A stretch of DNA of 64,000 nucleotides from Mycolicibacterium novocastrense. Its GTDB lineage: Bacteria > Actinomycetota > Actinomycetes > Mycobacteriales > Mycobacteriaceae. Shown here one piece after another: positions 45,019 to 54,383 of this stretch. The notes under the pieces were generated by a model. That model was given only the letters and a program-made list of their open reading frames with translations, was not told where the DNA came from and did not search any database. The position numbers were made by a program, and so were the translations under genes. Positions within the stretch are counted from its first letter, which is position 1, and every line of letters starts with the position of its first letter. The DNA is taken from contig NZ_BCTA01000011.1 in assembly GCF_001570485.1 (NCBI RefSeq), positions 1 through 64,000 of the forward strand. The letters run 5' to 3'.

Positions 45019-45860
45019 CCGGATTACCGGACGCCCTGACGGTCGACCTGGAGGCACCCGAGCTGATCGGCGAAATCGCCGGCGACACGCTCACCGTCAC
45101 CATCAACCGTCCGGAGAAACGGAACGCGGTCACCGCCGACGGTTACCACGGGATCAAACGCGCCGCGATGATTGTCGCCGACGAACCAGACCTCCAGTTC
45201 CTGATCATCACCGGAACCGGCGACGTCTTCTGCGCCGGTGGCGACATGAACTCGGTGAGCAATCCGGACCGGTCGTGGGACGCGTTCACCGAGGCGTACG
45301 ACGCGACACCTTTCGAAGTACTCGGCAAGATCCCGAAGATCGTGGTGTGCGCCGTGAACGGCATCGCAATGGGCGGCGGCCTGGTAATGACGCTGTTCGC
45401 CGACCTCGTGATCGCGTCGGACCGGGCCCGCCTCCGGGTTCCCGATCTGACCCGTGGGGTCTACGAAGCTTTCGTCGCCGCCCGTATCCCGCAACGCATC
45501 GGAACATTGCGCGCCAACCACATGATCTACGGAAATGACTGGCTCGACGCCGCCGACGCCGGGCGTTACGGGCTGGTCGGCAAGGTCGTGCCCCACGACA
45601 GCCTCGCCGCAGAAACACAGGCGCTACTGGACCGGGTCCGCAACACCGGCCCCGCGGCACGTGCGGCGATGAAGCGCGAAATGGCACGTGCTCTGCCCGC
45701 CGTCGACGTCAGTGGTTACTGGTCGTCGATCGGAACCTCCGAACAGATCGAGGCGTTCTCCGCCTTCCTCGAAAAGCGTTCGCCGCGTTGGTCGGTGAAC
45801 TCTGATCGTGATGCGTTCGTGCAGACCCGTCGGTCGGCGTGGATGCCGTCTGACTCTTGA
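45015..45860 (+). CDS. Enoyl-CoA hydratase/isomerase (crotonase fold)
   Basis: 281 residues from ATG 45015 (ATGA overlap with the lipoyl gene). VTINRPEKRNAVTADGYHG, DVFCAGGDMNSVSN and AVNGIAMGGGLVMTLFADLV are present; the active-site loop VYEAFVAARIPQRIGTLRAN departs from the hydratase pattern, and the C-terminus is extended. A member of a group of three crotonases downstream of the E1/lipoyl pair; one may hydrolyse or isomerise the E1 product. Confidence 0.82.
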   Translation: MTGLPDALTVDLEAPELIGEIAGDTLTVTINRPEKRNAVTADGYHGIKRAAMIVADEPDLQFLIITGTGDVFCAGGDMNSVSNPDRSWDAFTEAYDATPFEVLGKIPKIVVCAVNGIAMGGGLVMTLFADLVIASDRARLRVPDLTRGVYEAFVAARIPQRIGTLRANHMIYGNDWLDAADAGRYGLVGKVVPHDSLAAETQALLDRVRNTGPAARAAMKREMARALPAVDVSGYWSSIGTSEQIEAFSAFLEKRSPRWSVNSDRDAFVQTRRSAWMPSDS

Positions 45861-45875
45861 AAGGATTAGCTGCCG

Positions 45876-46673
45876 TTGACCGAACTGCCGACCGGCTCCT
45901 CAGAGCTCACCGGATGCGACGAGATCCTCGTGGCCAGTGACGGTCCCGTCCGGATCGTGACCCTGAACAACCCCGGTGATGCCAATGCGGTCAACAATGC
46001 GATGCATGGCGCGTTCGCCCGGCTGTGGACCACGCTGGGCGAGGACTCCGAGGCCCGCGCCGTGCTCATCACCGGCACGGGTGACTACTTCTCGGCGGGT
46101 GGCAACCTGGTGGAGTGGCTGGAGACGCACGTCAACAACCCGGTCACGCGGCGCGAGGGGATGCGCGACGCCCGCCGCATCGTGCGCGACATGATCGACT
46201 TCCCGCTGCCGATCGTCGCCGCCGTGAATGGTCCAGCTGTCGGATTCGGTTGCAGCATCGCCGTTTTGTGTGACATCACGCTGATGTCGGACCGCGCATT
46301 CCTGGCCGACACCCACGTCGCCAGCGGGCTGGTCGCCGGTGACGGTGGCTCGGTGCTCTGGCCACTGATGATGAGCCTGATGAAGGCGAAAGAATACCTC
46401 TTGCTGGGTGAACGCATTCCGGCGGCCAAGGCCGTCGAACTCGGGCTGGCCAATCGGGTGGTACCGCACGACGCGATCAAACAGGAAGGACTCGCGCTGG
46501 CGCACCGGCTCGCGGCCCTTCCCCCGCGTGCCGTCCAAGGCACCAAGCGGACGTTGAACCTGCATGCCGAACGCGCGGTGACAGCCATCCTGGATTACGG
46601 GATATCCGCGGAGACAGAGTGTTTCACCACTGAAGAGCACCGGGCGGCGATCGACAAGTTTCTCAATCGGTGA
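45876..46673 (+). CDS. Enoyl-CoA hydratase/isomerase (crotonase fold)
   Basis: 265 residues from TTG 45876 with AAAGGA upstream, 15 bp after the previous stop. Motifs VTLNNPGDANAVNNA, DYFSAGGNLVEWLE, AVNGPAVGFGCSIAVLCDIT and VASGLVAGDGGSVLWPLMMS. The loop DTHVASGLVAGD lacks the first Glu of the classical hydratase pair by eye, so isomerase or hydrolase activity is possible. Middle of the crotonase trio. Confidence 0.82.
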   Translation: MTELPTGSSELTGCDEILVASDGPVRIVTLNNPGDANAVNNAMHGAFARLWTTLGEDSEARAVLITGTGDYFSAGGNLVEWLETHVNNPVTRREGMRDARRIVRDMIDFPLPIVAAVNGPAVGFGCSIAVLCDITLMSDRAFLADTHVASGLVAGDGGSVLWPLMMSLMKAKEYLLLGERIPAAKAVELGLANRVVPHDAIKQEGLALAHRLAALPPRAVQGTKRTLNLHAERAVTAILDYGISAETECFTTEEHRAAIDKFLNR

Positions 46674-46674
46674 C

Positions 46675-47439
46675 GTGATGTCCGATGGCACGACACCGCT
46701 GGTGCTACGCGAGGACAGGGGCGCAGTCGCGCTGCTGTTGCTGAACCGCCCGGCGCAGCGCAATGCGTTGCGTTATGAGTCGTGGACCGAGTTGTCCGAG
46801 CAGTTGACTTCGGTGGCTGCCGACCCCGATGTGCGTGGCGTCGTGCTGGCCGGTGCAGCCGGATTCTTCTGTGCGGGCGGGGATTTGAAAGCCGGTCCGG
46901 CGCACGGTGCGGGCCCGCTCGCACCGGCGGGCCGGGTCGAGCATGCACAGCGAGTCATGGAGCAGCTCAAAGCGCTCCCGGTACCGACCGTCGCCGCGGT
47001 CGAGGGCGCCGCGGTGGGCCTGGGGTGGAGCCTCGCGCTGTCGTGTGATCTCGTCGTTGCCGCAACCGACGCCTTTTTCAGTGCTCCGTTCGTCGCTCGC
47101 GCGGTCGTCCCGGACGGCGGCTTGGCCTGGCGGCTGACCCAGCAGCTGGGCAGGCAGCGCGCCGCCGCACTGCTGCTGCGCGGCAAACGACTTGCGGCGT
47201 CCGACGCTGCAGACGTCGGCCTGGTCACCGACCTCGCCGAGCCCGGCGCCGCGGTCGACCGTGCGCTCGCCGTTCTCGACGAACTGGCACAGGCTGATTC
47301 CGCGGCGGTGGAGATGACCAAGCGTCTGATCAACTCGGTGGAGACCGCCCAGCTGGCGGCCTTTCACCCGCTGGAGCTGGCGATGGCGACCGTCGCCCAG
47401 CAGCGCTCGGCTAGCGCGGCAAGCCGAGACCGGTGGTAG
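46675..47439 (+). CDS. Enoyl-CoA hydratase/isomerase (crotonase fold)
   Basis: 254 residues; GTG 46675 or ATG 46678. Motifs LLLNRPAQRNALRYESW, FFCAGGDLKAGPAH, AVEGAAVGLGWSLALSCDLV, FVARAVVPDGGLAWRLTQQL. Last gene of the right operon. Its 3' end overlaps the convergent acyl-CoA dehydrogenase gene by 29 bp, so transcription from the two sides collides there with no terminator hairpin. Confidence 0.82.
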   Translation: MMSDGTTPLVLREDRGAVALLLLNRPAQRNALRYESWTELSEQLTSVAADPDVRGVVLAGAAGFFCAGGDLKAGPAHGAGPLAPAGRVEHAQRVMEQLKALPVPTVAAVEGAAVGLGWSLALSCDLVVAATDAFFSAPFVARAVVPDGGLAWRLTQQLGRQRAAALLLRGKRLAASDAADVGLVTDLAEPGAAVDRALAVLDELAQADSAAVEMTKRLINSVETAQLAAFHPLELAMATVAQQRSASAASRDRW

Positions 47440-48613
47440 AGATCAGGTCCCGCTGAATCTCGCTGGTGCCGCCGCCGATGGTGTGCAGCAGCGAGAGCAG
47501 CAGGCCTTCCGAGAAGTGACCGTCCAGCACGGCCTCGGGGTCGTCGGGCATCAGCGCGCCCGCGGGGCCCAGGATCCGGGCGCCCAGTGCGCGAAGCTCG
47601 GCAGTCAGTTCCGAGTGGTACAGCTTGGACAGCGACGGCAGCGCCGGATCCAACGATCCCGCCGCCTGTAGGTGTGCGATCCGGTAGGACAGGATCCGTC
47701 CCACCTCCACCCGCTCGACCGCCCGTGCCAGCGCCAGCCGGTTGGTCGGATCCGCCAGCGGGTCATGGTGTTTCCCGCGCTGCGCATGGCACCAGTCGAC
47801 GAGCTCGTCGAGATAGCGCTGAGCCTGTGCGGCACGGGTCACGTTCGATCGTTCGGCGTTCAGCAGAGCCTTGGCGACCTTCCAGCCGTCACCCTCCGCG
47901 CCGACCAGGTTCGCCGCGGGCACCCGCACATCGTCGAAGAACTCTTCGGCGAATGTCGGGTAACCCGTCATCGATCTGATGGGCCGGCGGGTGATGCCCG
48001 GGCTGGAGAGGTCGACGAGGAAGAACGAGATCCCCGCCTGCCGTTTCTCGCCCACGGGCGAGGTCCTGGCGAGCACGAAGATCCAGTCGGCCAGCACGCC
48101 GTTGCTCGTCCACGTCTTCTGCCCGTTGAGCACGTAGTGATCGCCGTTGCGACGCGCGGTCATCCGCAACGCTGCCAAATCGGATCCGGCCTCGGGTTCG
48201 GAGTACCCCTGCGCCCACATCCGCTCCGAGCGCGCGATCAGCGGCAGGTGCTCGCGCTGTTGTTCGGGGGTGCCGAAGCGAAAAAGCACCGGCGCCAGCA
48301 TGTTCACCCCGTTCGTGTTGACCAGCGGCGCCCCCGCGTAGGCGAGTTCCTCCCTGATGACCACCTGTTCGACGACGCCGAGGCCGCCGCCTTCGTACTC
48401 CGCGGGCCAATGCGGAACGAACCAGCCCTGGGCGTGCAGCGTGCGACAGAACGCCACCGCCCGTTCGTGGCCTTCGCGGGGCAGGTAGTCGGGGTTGGCG
48501 GCGGTGCGGCGGAACTCGTCGGGCAAGTTGTCGGCCAGCCAGCTGCGGACCGACTCGCGCAACCGCTCGACGCGTTCCCCGCCGCCGAACCGGACGATCG
48601 GCCTCAGCGGCAT
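47411..48613 (-). CDS. Acyl-CoA dehydrogenase (FadE26/FadE28-type subunit)
   Basis: 400 residues. LAYAGAPLVNTNGVNMLAP, YSEPEAGSDLAALRM, QKTWTSNGVLADWIFVLART and C-terminal GGGTSEIQRDLISTTGLGLP. This class (GTSEIQR without YE) is found as the catalytic partner in heteromeric acyl-CoA dehydrogenases of steroid breakdown, where the Glu base lies elsewhere. ATG 48613 is 3 bp after the crotonase stop, so it forms a two-gene unit with 48616-49428. Pairing with 31630-32757 is a guess. Confidence 0.84.
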   Translation of the reverse strand: MPLRPIVRFGGGERVERLRESVRSWLADNLPDEFRRTAANPDYLPREGHERAVAFCRTLHAQGWFVPHWPAEYEGGGLGVVEQVVIREELAYAGAPLVNTNGVNMLAPVLFRFGTPEQQREHLPLIARSERMWAQGYSEPEAGSDLAALRMTARRNGDHYVLNGQKTWTSNGVLADWIFVLARTSPVGEKRQAGISFFLVDLSSPGITRRPIRSMTGYPTFAEEFFDDVRVPAANLVGAEGDGWKVAKALLNAERSNVTRAAQAQRYLDELVDWCHAQRGKHHDPLADPTNRLALARAVERVEVGRILSYRIAHLQAAGSLDPALPSLSKLYHSELTAELRALGARILGPAGALMPDDPEAVLDGHFSEGLLLSLLHTIGGGTSEIQRDLISTTGLGLPR

Positions 48614-48615
48614 GC

Positions 48616-49428
48616 TCAGACCCGGTCAGCGGGTTTGGCTGCCCTCTTCATCAGCTCCCTCATGTAATCCTGGAACTCCTTCGACCCGGTGACGACCGCC
48701 TGCAGGTCGTTGGTGGCCTGCTGGTGGGTGCGAAAGCCCATGGTCTCCCAGGCCCGCATGATGCCCGCCTTCGTGGCCTGCAGCGTGATCAACGGCGCCT
48801 TGGCGATCCTGGTGGCCAGCTCCTCTACCGTGCTCTCCAATTCATCGGCCGGTACGACGCGGTTGACCAACCCGAACTCCAGGGCCTGCTCGGCCGAGAT
48901 CTTCTGCGCGGTATAGAGGTACTCCGCGGCACGCTTGTAGTTCATGAACACCCAGGGCTCGAACATCGTCTCGGCCCCCGGCAGCCCGAACCCGGGCACA
49001 AGCGGCATCTGGAACCAGGCGTCGTCGGAACAGACCGTGATCTCGGGCAGCAACGCCCAGGTGGTGCCGCCGCCGATCGCGTATCCGTGCACCTGAGAGA
49101 TGACCGGTTTCGGAAACTCCCACAGCTTCAACACCGGCCACAGGAACAGTTGTGCAGCCGAACGCCACACCTTGCCCGAGGCGTCCAATTCCGCCTTGAA
49201 CTCCGGGTAACTGCCGTCGGGTACGTGACCCGAGCAGAAACCCTTTCCGTTGGCCTTGATGATGACGACCTTGATGTCATAGTCGTACTGCGCGTCGTCG
49301 AGCGCCTCGTTGACGCTGTGCACCATCTGGGAGGTCTGGGCGTTGGCACGTTCGGGATTGTTGAGAATGATCCGGGCGATCGGACCGTCCTTCTCATAGA
49401 TGACATGGTCCAGGGTCCGCGTTTCCAA
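48616..49428 (-). CDS. Enoyl-CoA hydratase/isomerase (crotonase fold)
   Basis: 270 residues. IILNNPERANAQTSQMVHSV, KGFCSGHVPDGSYPEFKAEL, QVHGYAIGGGTTWALLPEIT and PLVPGFGLPGAETMFEPWVF. The GHxPDG in place of the typical AGAD, and an insertion (YPEFKAELDASGKVWRSA), place it apart from simple hydratases. First gene of the pair with the downstream acyl-CoA dehydrogenase; divergent from the P450 at 49520 across a 91-bp promoter region. Confidence 0.82.
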   Translation of the reverse strand: METRTLDHVIYEKDGPIARIILNNPERANAQTSQMVHSVNEALDDAQYDYDIKVVIIKANGKGFCSGHVPDGSYPEFKAELDASGKVWRSAAQLFLWPVLKLWEFPKPVISQVHGYAIGGGTTWALLPEITVCSDDAWFQMPLVPGFGLPGAETMFEPWVFMNYKRAAEYLYTAQKISAEQALEFGLVNRVVPADELESTVEELATRIAKAPLITLQATKAGIMRAWETMGFRTHQQATNDLQAVVTGSKEFQDYMRELMKRAAKPADRV

Positions 49429-49457
49429 CCTGCCCGTCCCTCCTCGACTTCAGTGTT

Positions 49458-49480
49458 GTACAGAATTACGCGGAGTGTAC
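49458..49480. promoter_or_regulatory. Inverted repeat in the crotonase/P450 divergent promoter
   Basis: Arms GTACA and TGTAC flank 13 bases, between the starts at 49428 (minus) and 49520 (plus). Position suits an operator acting on both genes. Confidence 0.4.
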
Positions 49481-49519
49481 CATTGTTTAACGTTTGACCA
49501 CCCAGGAAAGGACCAGCCG

Positions 49520-50716
49520 ATGGTGACAGCGGAGTTGCGCTGGGATCCGTTCGACCGTGCCCTGCACAAGAATCCCTACGAGGTGTGGCGACGACTGCGC
49601 GATGAGGCGCCTGTCTACTACAACGAGCAGTATGACTTTTACGCGTTGAGCCGGTTCGACGACGTGCTGTCGGCCTCCCTCGACACCGAGACGTTCTCTT
49701 CCGAGCACGGCATCACGTTGGATGCGATCACGCCCGAACCGTGGCCACCGCCGAAGGCGATGATCATGATGGATCCGCCCGACCACACGGCCATGCGAAA
49801 AATGGTCAACCGCACATTCTTTCGGAGCAAGATCGCCGAGCTCGAGGACCGGGTGCGCACGTTGTGCCGCGGATATCTGGAGCCCCATGTCGGCAGCGGG
49901 GGATTCGACTACGTCCGTGACTTCTCCATGAAGCTACCGGTCATGGTGATCAGTTCGTTGCTGGGCTTCCCGGAAGAAGACCATGACAATCTGCGTGAGT
50001 GGACGGATCTGCAGCTTCACCGAGAGGAGGGCACTGCGGAGCTCAGCGAGTTGGGCCAACAGGCCAACGAGAAGCTCTTCGGGTATTACAAAGAACAAAT
50101 TCAGAAGCGCCGGGTGAACAGCACCAGCGATATCGTCGGCAACCTGATGGACTCCGACCTGGTGCAGCCCGGCCGAGAAACTCGTCGTCTCGACGACGGC
50201 GAAGTACTGTTCTTCATCGCGCTCATCAACGTGGCGGGCAACGAGACCGTCGCGCGACTGCTCGGCTGGACGGCGTTGACGCTCGCGCGCTTTCCTGGCG
50301 AACGCGCGAAACTCGTCGAGAACCCCGGCCTCATCGGAGGCGCGGTCGAGGAACTACTGCGATATGAGGCACCGTCACCCGTGCAGGGCCGCTTCACGCT
50401 GCACGACACCACCTTTCACGACACCGTGATACCGGCCGACTCCAAGGTCGCGCTGTTGACGGGCTCGGCCGGGCGTGACGAACGCCAGTACCCGAACCCC
50501 GACGTCTTCGACGTCAACCGCACCGGCATCCGGCACCTCAGTTTCGGCCACGGCGCGCACTTCTGCCTGGGCGCCGCGCTGGCCCGACTGGAGGCCAGGG
50601 TGGCCATCGAGGAAACCCTGGCCCGCTTCCCGACGTGGGAGGTGGACGAGGACGCCGTCGAATACGTCCACACCAATTCGGTGCGCGGTCCGGCGAGCGT
50701 GCCGATCCTGCTGTGA
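49520..50716 (+). CDS. Cytochrome P450
   Basis: 398 residues from ATG 49520 with AGGAAAGG upstream. I-helix oxygen-activation motif NVAGNETVAR, ExxR in EELLRYE, and haem loop FGHGAHFCLG with Cys near 349. Soluble bacterial class I P450 that needs ferredoxin and a reductase; FprA (16556) is a possible reductase. No ferredoxin gene is visible next to it. Coupled to the following crotonase by GTGA overlap. Substrate is probably a cyclic or branched hydrocarbon acid, from context. Confidence 0.92.
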   Translation: MVTAELRWDPFDRALHKNPYEVWRRLRDEAPVYYNEQYDFYALSRFDDVLSASLDTETFSSEHGITLDAITPEPWPPPKAMIMMDPPDHTAMRKMVNRTFFRSKIAELEDRVRTLCRGYLEPHVGSGGFDYVRDFSMKLPVMVISSLLGFPEEDHDNLREWTDLQLHREEGTAELSELGQQANEKLFGYYKEQIQKRRVNSTSDIVGNLMDSDLVQPGRETRRLDDGEVLFFIALINVAGNETVARLLGWTALTLARFPGERAKLVENPGLIGGAVEELLRYEAPSPVQGRFTLHDTTFHDTVIPADSKVALLTGSAGRDERQYPNPDVFDVNRTGIRHLSFGHGAHFCLGAALARLEARVAIEETLARFPTWEVDEDAVEYVHTNSVRGPASVPILL

Positions 50717-51513
50717 GCGCCACCGGACTGACCGCGCGCACCGGGGACGGGGTGCGGTGGTTGGTACTGGACCGCCCGGACGTCGGCAACTCCGTGACCC
50801 GGGCGATGCAGCGGGACCTCATCGACAACTTGGAGCGCGCATCGAGCGATCCCGGCATCCGTGCCCTCGTGTTGACCGGCGCGGGCACCAGGCACTTCTG
50901 CACCGGCCCCAACCTGCGCGACCCCGAGATGCGGCCGAGCCAGGACCGGGTCGCCGGTGACGCCGCGCGCAGGCTTCGCACCGGATCACAGGCCGTGGTG
51001 TCGGCGATATTGGACTGTGAAAAGCCGGTCGTCTGCGCACTGAACGGCGTCGCCGCCGGTGTCGGCGCGAGCATGGTCCTGGCGTGCGACCTGATCGTCG
51101 CCGCCGAAAGTGCGCGGCTGATCGAGCTGTTCGTGCGACGCGGCCTGGCGCCCGACGGCGGTGCCGCCTACCTACTCGCGCGGAAGGTGCCGTTCAACAT
51201 CGCCAAGGAACTGCTGATGTTCGGCGAGGAGATCACCGCCCAGGAGGCGCATCGCATCGGGTTGGTGAACAAGGTCGTCGCCGACGATCAGCTCACCGCG
51301 GAAGTGACGGCGTGGGCCCAGCGCCTCGCGCGCGGAGCGACACGCGGGATCGCCGCCGCCAAGGCGATGCTCAACCAAGCCCTCGACGTGGACCGCGCCG
51401 CGGCATTCGATACCGAGGCACTTCTCGTCGAGCAGGTGGCAGCCACCGATGACGTCGCCGAGGGGATGGCGGCCTTCATGGAGAAACGCGACCCGACGTT
51501 CCGCGGACGGTAG
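50713..51513 (+). CDS. Enoyl-CoA hydratase/isomerase (crotonase fold)
   Basis: 266 residues from GTG 50713, overlapping the P450 stop. LVLDRPDVGNSVTRAMQRDL, TRHFCTGPNLRDPEM, ALNGVAAGVGASMVLACDLI and LFVRRGLAPDGGAAYLLARK. The loop FVRRGLAPDGGA has no hydratase Glu at the first position, as in several island paralogues. Located between two P450 genes, 48 bp before the second. Confidence 0.82.
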   Translation: MSATGLTARTGDGVRWLVLDRPDVGNSVTRAMQRDLIDNLERASSDPGIRALVLTGAGTRHFCTGPNLRDPEMRPSQDRVAGDAARRLRTGSQAVVSAILDCEKPVVCALNGVAAGVGASMVLACDLIVAAESARLIELFVRRGLAPDGGAAYLLARKVPFNIAKELLMFGEEITAQEAHRIGLVNKVVADDQLTAEVTAWAQRLARGATRGIAAAKAMLNQALDVDRAAAFDTEALLVEQVAATDDVAEGMAAFMEKRDPTFRGR

Positions 51514-51561
51514 CGGCGCCCACGCCGCCGGCCGATGTAGCGACGACCAAGGAGGCCGAAG

Positions 51562-52848
51562 ATGGCGCGCAGCACTCCCGGGGTGATCGGGCCCTTCGCC
51601 AACGCAGTCCGGATGAATGTCGTTGCCGCCGTGCAGAACCGCGCGCGTGGTTATCGGGGGTGGACGGGCGCGGTCAACACCGATTTCGATCCGATGGATC
51701 CTGCGACGGCGTCTGCGCCGTTTGAGGCCTACCGGACTCTCCATCGCAGCGGTCGGGTGCACTACAACCCCCGGCGGTCCAATTTCATTTTGAGCCGACT
51801 CTCCGATGTCAGGACCGCTCTGCGCGATACCGAGTACGTGACGAGCGCCGAAGGCGTCACCCGGCTCAAATTCTCGGCGCCGCTCGCTGTACTGACCGAC
51901 GGCGACGAGCATGCCCGGCTGCGCAAGCAGGTCCAGCCGGGCTTCAGTAAGGGCGCGATGGATAGCTGGAAGGGGATGACGGAGAAGCTGGCGACCGAAC
52001 TCGTCACCGAGGTCATCGACTACCCCGGCTGTGATGTGGTGCAGCGACTGGCAATTCCGATGCCCATCCGGATGATCGCGCAGATCCTCGGCATACCGGA
52101 GTGCGACGCCGACGACTTTCGGCGCTGGTCGGAAGCCGGTGTCGGCATCATGGACTTCTCGCCCACGCCGCGCGGTGTCGTCGGCGCGGTGAAGTCGATG
52201 GCGGCGATGGCCACCTTGCGTCGCTACTTCCTGAACCAGTTCGCCCACGGTGGTTTGAAAGGCTCCGGCACCGTGCTGGGCCGCCTGCTCGAACACAACA
52301 GCGACGGCAGCCTCACTGATGAGCAGCTGTTCCTCATCGCGATCCACCTGCTGATCGCGGGCAACGAAACAACAACAAATCTGCTGGGCGGCATGTTCGA
52401 CACCTTGGCGCACAACCCCGACCAGTACGACATGATCCGAGCCGACCCCGACCTCATCCCCATGGCGGTCGAGGAGCAGTTGCGCGTGACGACACCGATC
52501 CAGAACCTCTACCGGTACACCCGTGCCGACTACGAGATCGCCGGCGTCACGATACCCCGCGGATCTCGAATCCTTCTGTTGTTCGGCGCGGCCAACCGCG
52601 ACCCCATCGCGTTTGAGGACCCCGATCAGTACCGTGCGGACCGAAATCCCCGGACGCACATCGCCTTCGGCTACGGTGCGCACATGTGCGTGGGTGCTCC
52701 GCTGGCGAGGATGGAGGCTCAAGCGGTTCTACGTGAACTCGTTTCCCGGGTGTCGCGGATCGACGCGGTTGGCGACACGACGTGGTCGCGGCACAGCTCG
52801 TTGCGTGGGCCCACGCGGCTTGCGGTCCGGCTCACCCCGGTGCGGTGA
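51562..52848 (+). CDS. Cytochrome P450
   Basis: 428 residues, GGAGG ten bases before the ATG. I-helix LIAGNETTTNLL, ExxR in EEQLRVT, and haem loop FGYGAHMCVG with Cys near 376. It carries an N-terminal extension of about 30 residues (ARSTPGVIGPFANAVRMNVV). A different P450 from the one at 49520, so successive hydroxylations or different positions are likely. Ends a three-gene plus-strand unit (P450, crotonase, P450). Confidence 0.92.
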   Translation: MARSTPGVIGPFANAVRMNVVAAVQNRARGYRGWTGAVNTDFDPMDPATASAPFEAYRTLHRSGRVHYNPRRSNFILSRLSDVRTALRDTEYVTSAEGVTRLKFSAPLAVLTDGDEHARLRKQVQPGFSKGAMDSWKGMTEKLATELVTEVIDYPGCDVVQRLAIPMPIRMIAQILGIPECDADDFRRWSEAGVGIMDFSPTPRGVVGAVKSMAAMATLRRYFLNQFAHGGLKGSGTVLGRLLEHNSDGSLTDEQLFLIAIHLLIAGNETTTNLLGGMFDTLAHNPDQYDMIRADPDLIPMAVEEQLRVTTPIQNLYRYTRADYEIAGVTIPRGSRILLLFGAANRDPIAFEDPDQYRADRNPRTHIAFGYGAHMCVGAPLARMEAQAVLRELVSRVSRIDAVGDTTWSRHSSLRGPTRLAVRLTPVR

Positions 52849-52850
52849 GC

Positions 52851-52940
52851 TCAGCGCAGCCTGGCACGTAATGCGTTGAGCGTCAGATAGATCGGGTATG
52901 CGATTGACAATGCGATATTCGCCGTGCGGGTTCTGGTCAT
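52851..52940 (-). CDS. Hypothetical microprotein or gene relic
   Basis: A 29-residue frame, MTRTRTANIALSIAYPIYLT then LNALRARLR, lies between the P450 stop and the phosphotransferase stop. It has a possible short hydrophobic segment. No Shine-Dalgarno sequence is evident. It may be a relic of a lost gene's C-terminus. Confidence 0.2.
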   Translation of the reverse strand: MTRTRTANIALSIAYPIYLTLNALRARLR

Positions 52941-52949
52941 GCTGACCGC

Positions 52950-54302
52950 TTAGCCGAGCAGCTCGGTCAGTGGTGTCACGTGCCCGATCCGACCGCCGGT
53001 CAGGAGCGGTTCCATGAGCAGGAGTTGGCGCATCACCCGACGGTGGAGCAGCGCAATCAATGCGGGGTCGTGATGCGGCGCCGCGGTCAGGACGAACTTC
53101 TCGAGGGTCTCGTCGCCCTCCGCGCGGTCGGCGGGTCGACTCCCGAGCAGATCCTGGATGTCATCGAGGTCGGCGGCGTCGATGGCGTGCGCGTACTCGC
53201 TCACGCGGTGACAAAATTGCGCAACCTTCGCCACGGCGGACCGCTGGTACTCGGCGATACCGGCTGGCACTGGAAGTGACTCCACCATGGATGCCAGGCC
53301 GGCGATCGCGCCGGGGTAGGCCGTGGGCATCGGGTCGGGTAACGACACAGCCGATAGCTGGACGTCGGCCTGGCGGGCAATCGATTCGATCGCGTGCAGC
53401 GATAGGAGATGGAACCACTCGATGTACTGGACGATGTCGGTCAGCGGTAAGTCCAGATGCAGAACGATCGCGACACCGAGCGGCGTGCAGAGCGCGAACT
53501 TGGCGGTGTGAAACTCGATCGCGGTCCGATCCAGCGGCGTTCCCGAGACCGCCTCATAGCGCCGCAGTACCCGGCCGAGGTCGCCCATCGGCTCCGTGAC
53601 GTTGCGCAATCGCAGGCCCGCCAGATCGTGGGAGACGTCGCCGATGTGGGCGAGTTCGACGTCGATCAGGCCGGTGATCCGGCCATCGGCGTACATGTAC
53701 TGCCCGGTGTCACCAAGAACGAACGACGGGGTCGACCGGTGAGCCGGGGCGTTGCGTCGCAGCCATCCGATCGCGAACTCCAGTAACGGTTCCGGGCGCC
53801 GCTTGAAGTCCCGATAGCGGGTCACGAACGTCTCGAAATAATCGAGGGCGAGCGCACGTGGACCGTCGGGGATGCGCACGCCCGCAGCGGCGAACGCCGC
53901 CGGGTCGATGGAGTGGGCGCCCACAAGTGCATCGACATAGGAGTCCATGACCGCGTCGACGCCGTGAGCATCGTCGGTGAGGCATGGATTCGGCGCTCCC
54001 GGCAAGAGGTCCATCACGATCGCCGATGCCAGAGAACCACACTCGGTGATCTCTCCGTGTATGTGGGGGACGGGGATCCGATGCGCCTCCAGCACCCGGA
54101 GGATCTCTGCCTCCGCGGCGACGGTGGCAAAGCCGAACCCCTCGCGATCTCCCCGGACGTAGAGGTCGACCTCCCGACCGCCGCGGTCTGCGGTGACGAA
54201 CCACGCGGGCCGCCAACGGTGGTGGCGTTCGATGGTGCGCACCGGCCCGATATTCGCTGAGATCCAGTCCTCGACGACGGAGTCCACGCCGTGTTCAGTC
54301 AC
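52950..54302 (-). CDS. Phosphotransferase-fold protein with altered catalytic loop
   Basis: 450 residues from GTG 54302. The fold and length fit the larger mycobacterial phosphotransferase family (AIVMDLLPGAPNPCLTDDA, TGLIDVELAHIGDVSHDLAG). The catalytic loop, normally HGDxxxxN, reads LGDTGQYMY, so the Asp is kept but the His and the metal-binding Asn are replaced. It may be a substrate-binding pseudokinase or use other ligands. Divergent from the SDR operon at 54384; a candidate for handling an alcohol or hydroxyacyl intermediate. Confidence 0.72.
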   Translation of the reverse strand: MTEHGVDSVVEDWISANIGPVRTIERHHRWRPAWFVTADRGGREVDLYVRGDREGFGFATVAAEAEILRVLEAHRIPVPHIHGEITECGSLASAIVMDLLPGAPNPCLTDDAHGVDAVMDSYVDALVGAHSIDPAAFAAAGVRIPDGPRALALDYFETFVTRYRDFKRRPEPLLEFAIGWLRRNAPAHRSTPSFVLGDTGQYMYADGRITGLIDVELAHIGDVSHDLAGLRLRNVTEPMGDLGRVLRRYEAVSGTPLDRTAIEFHTAKFALCTPLGVAIVLHLDLPLTDIVQYIEWFHLLSLHAIESIARQADVQLSAVSLPDPMPTAYPGAIAGLASMVESLPVPAGIAEYQRSAVAKVAQFCHRVSEYAHAIDAADLDDIQDLLGSRPADRAEGDETLEKFVLTAAPHHDPALIALLHRRVMRQLLLMEPLLTGGRIGHVTPLTELLG

Positions 54303-54383
54303 TGGACAATAGTACAGATAGTGTGCTCTCGTAATCTCTGAAAGACTCCGCCGCTGAACGGCTGCGACCACACTGGAGGCATC

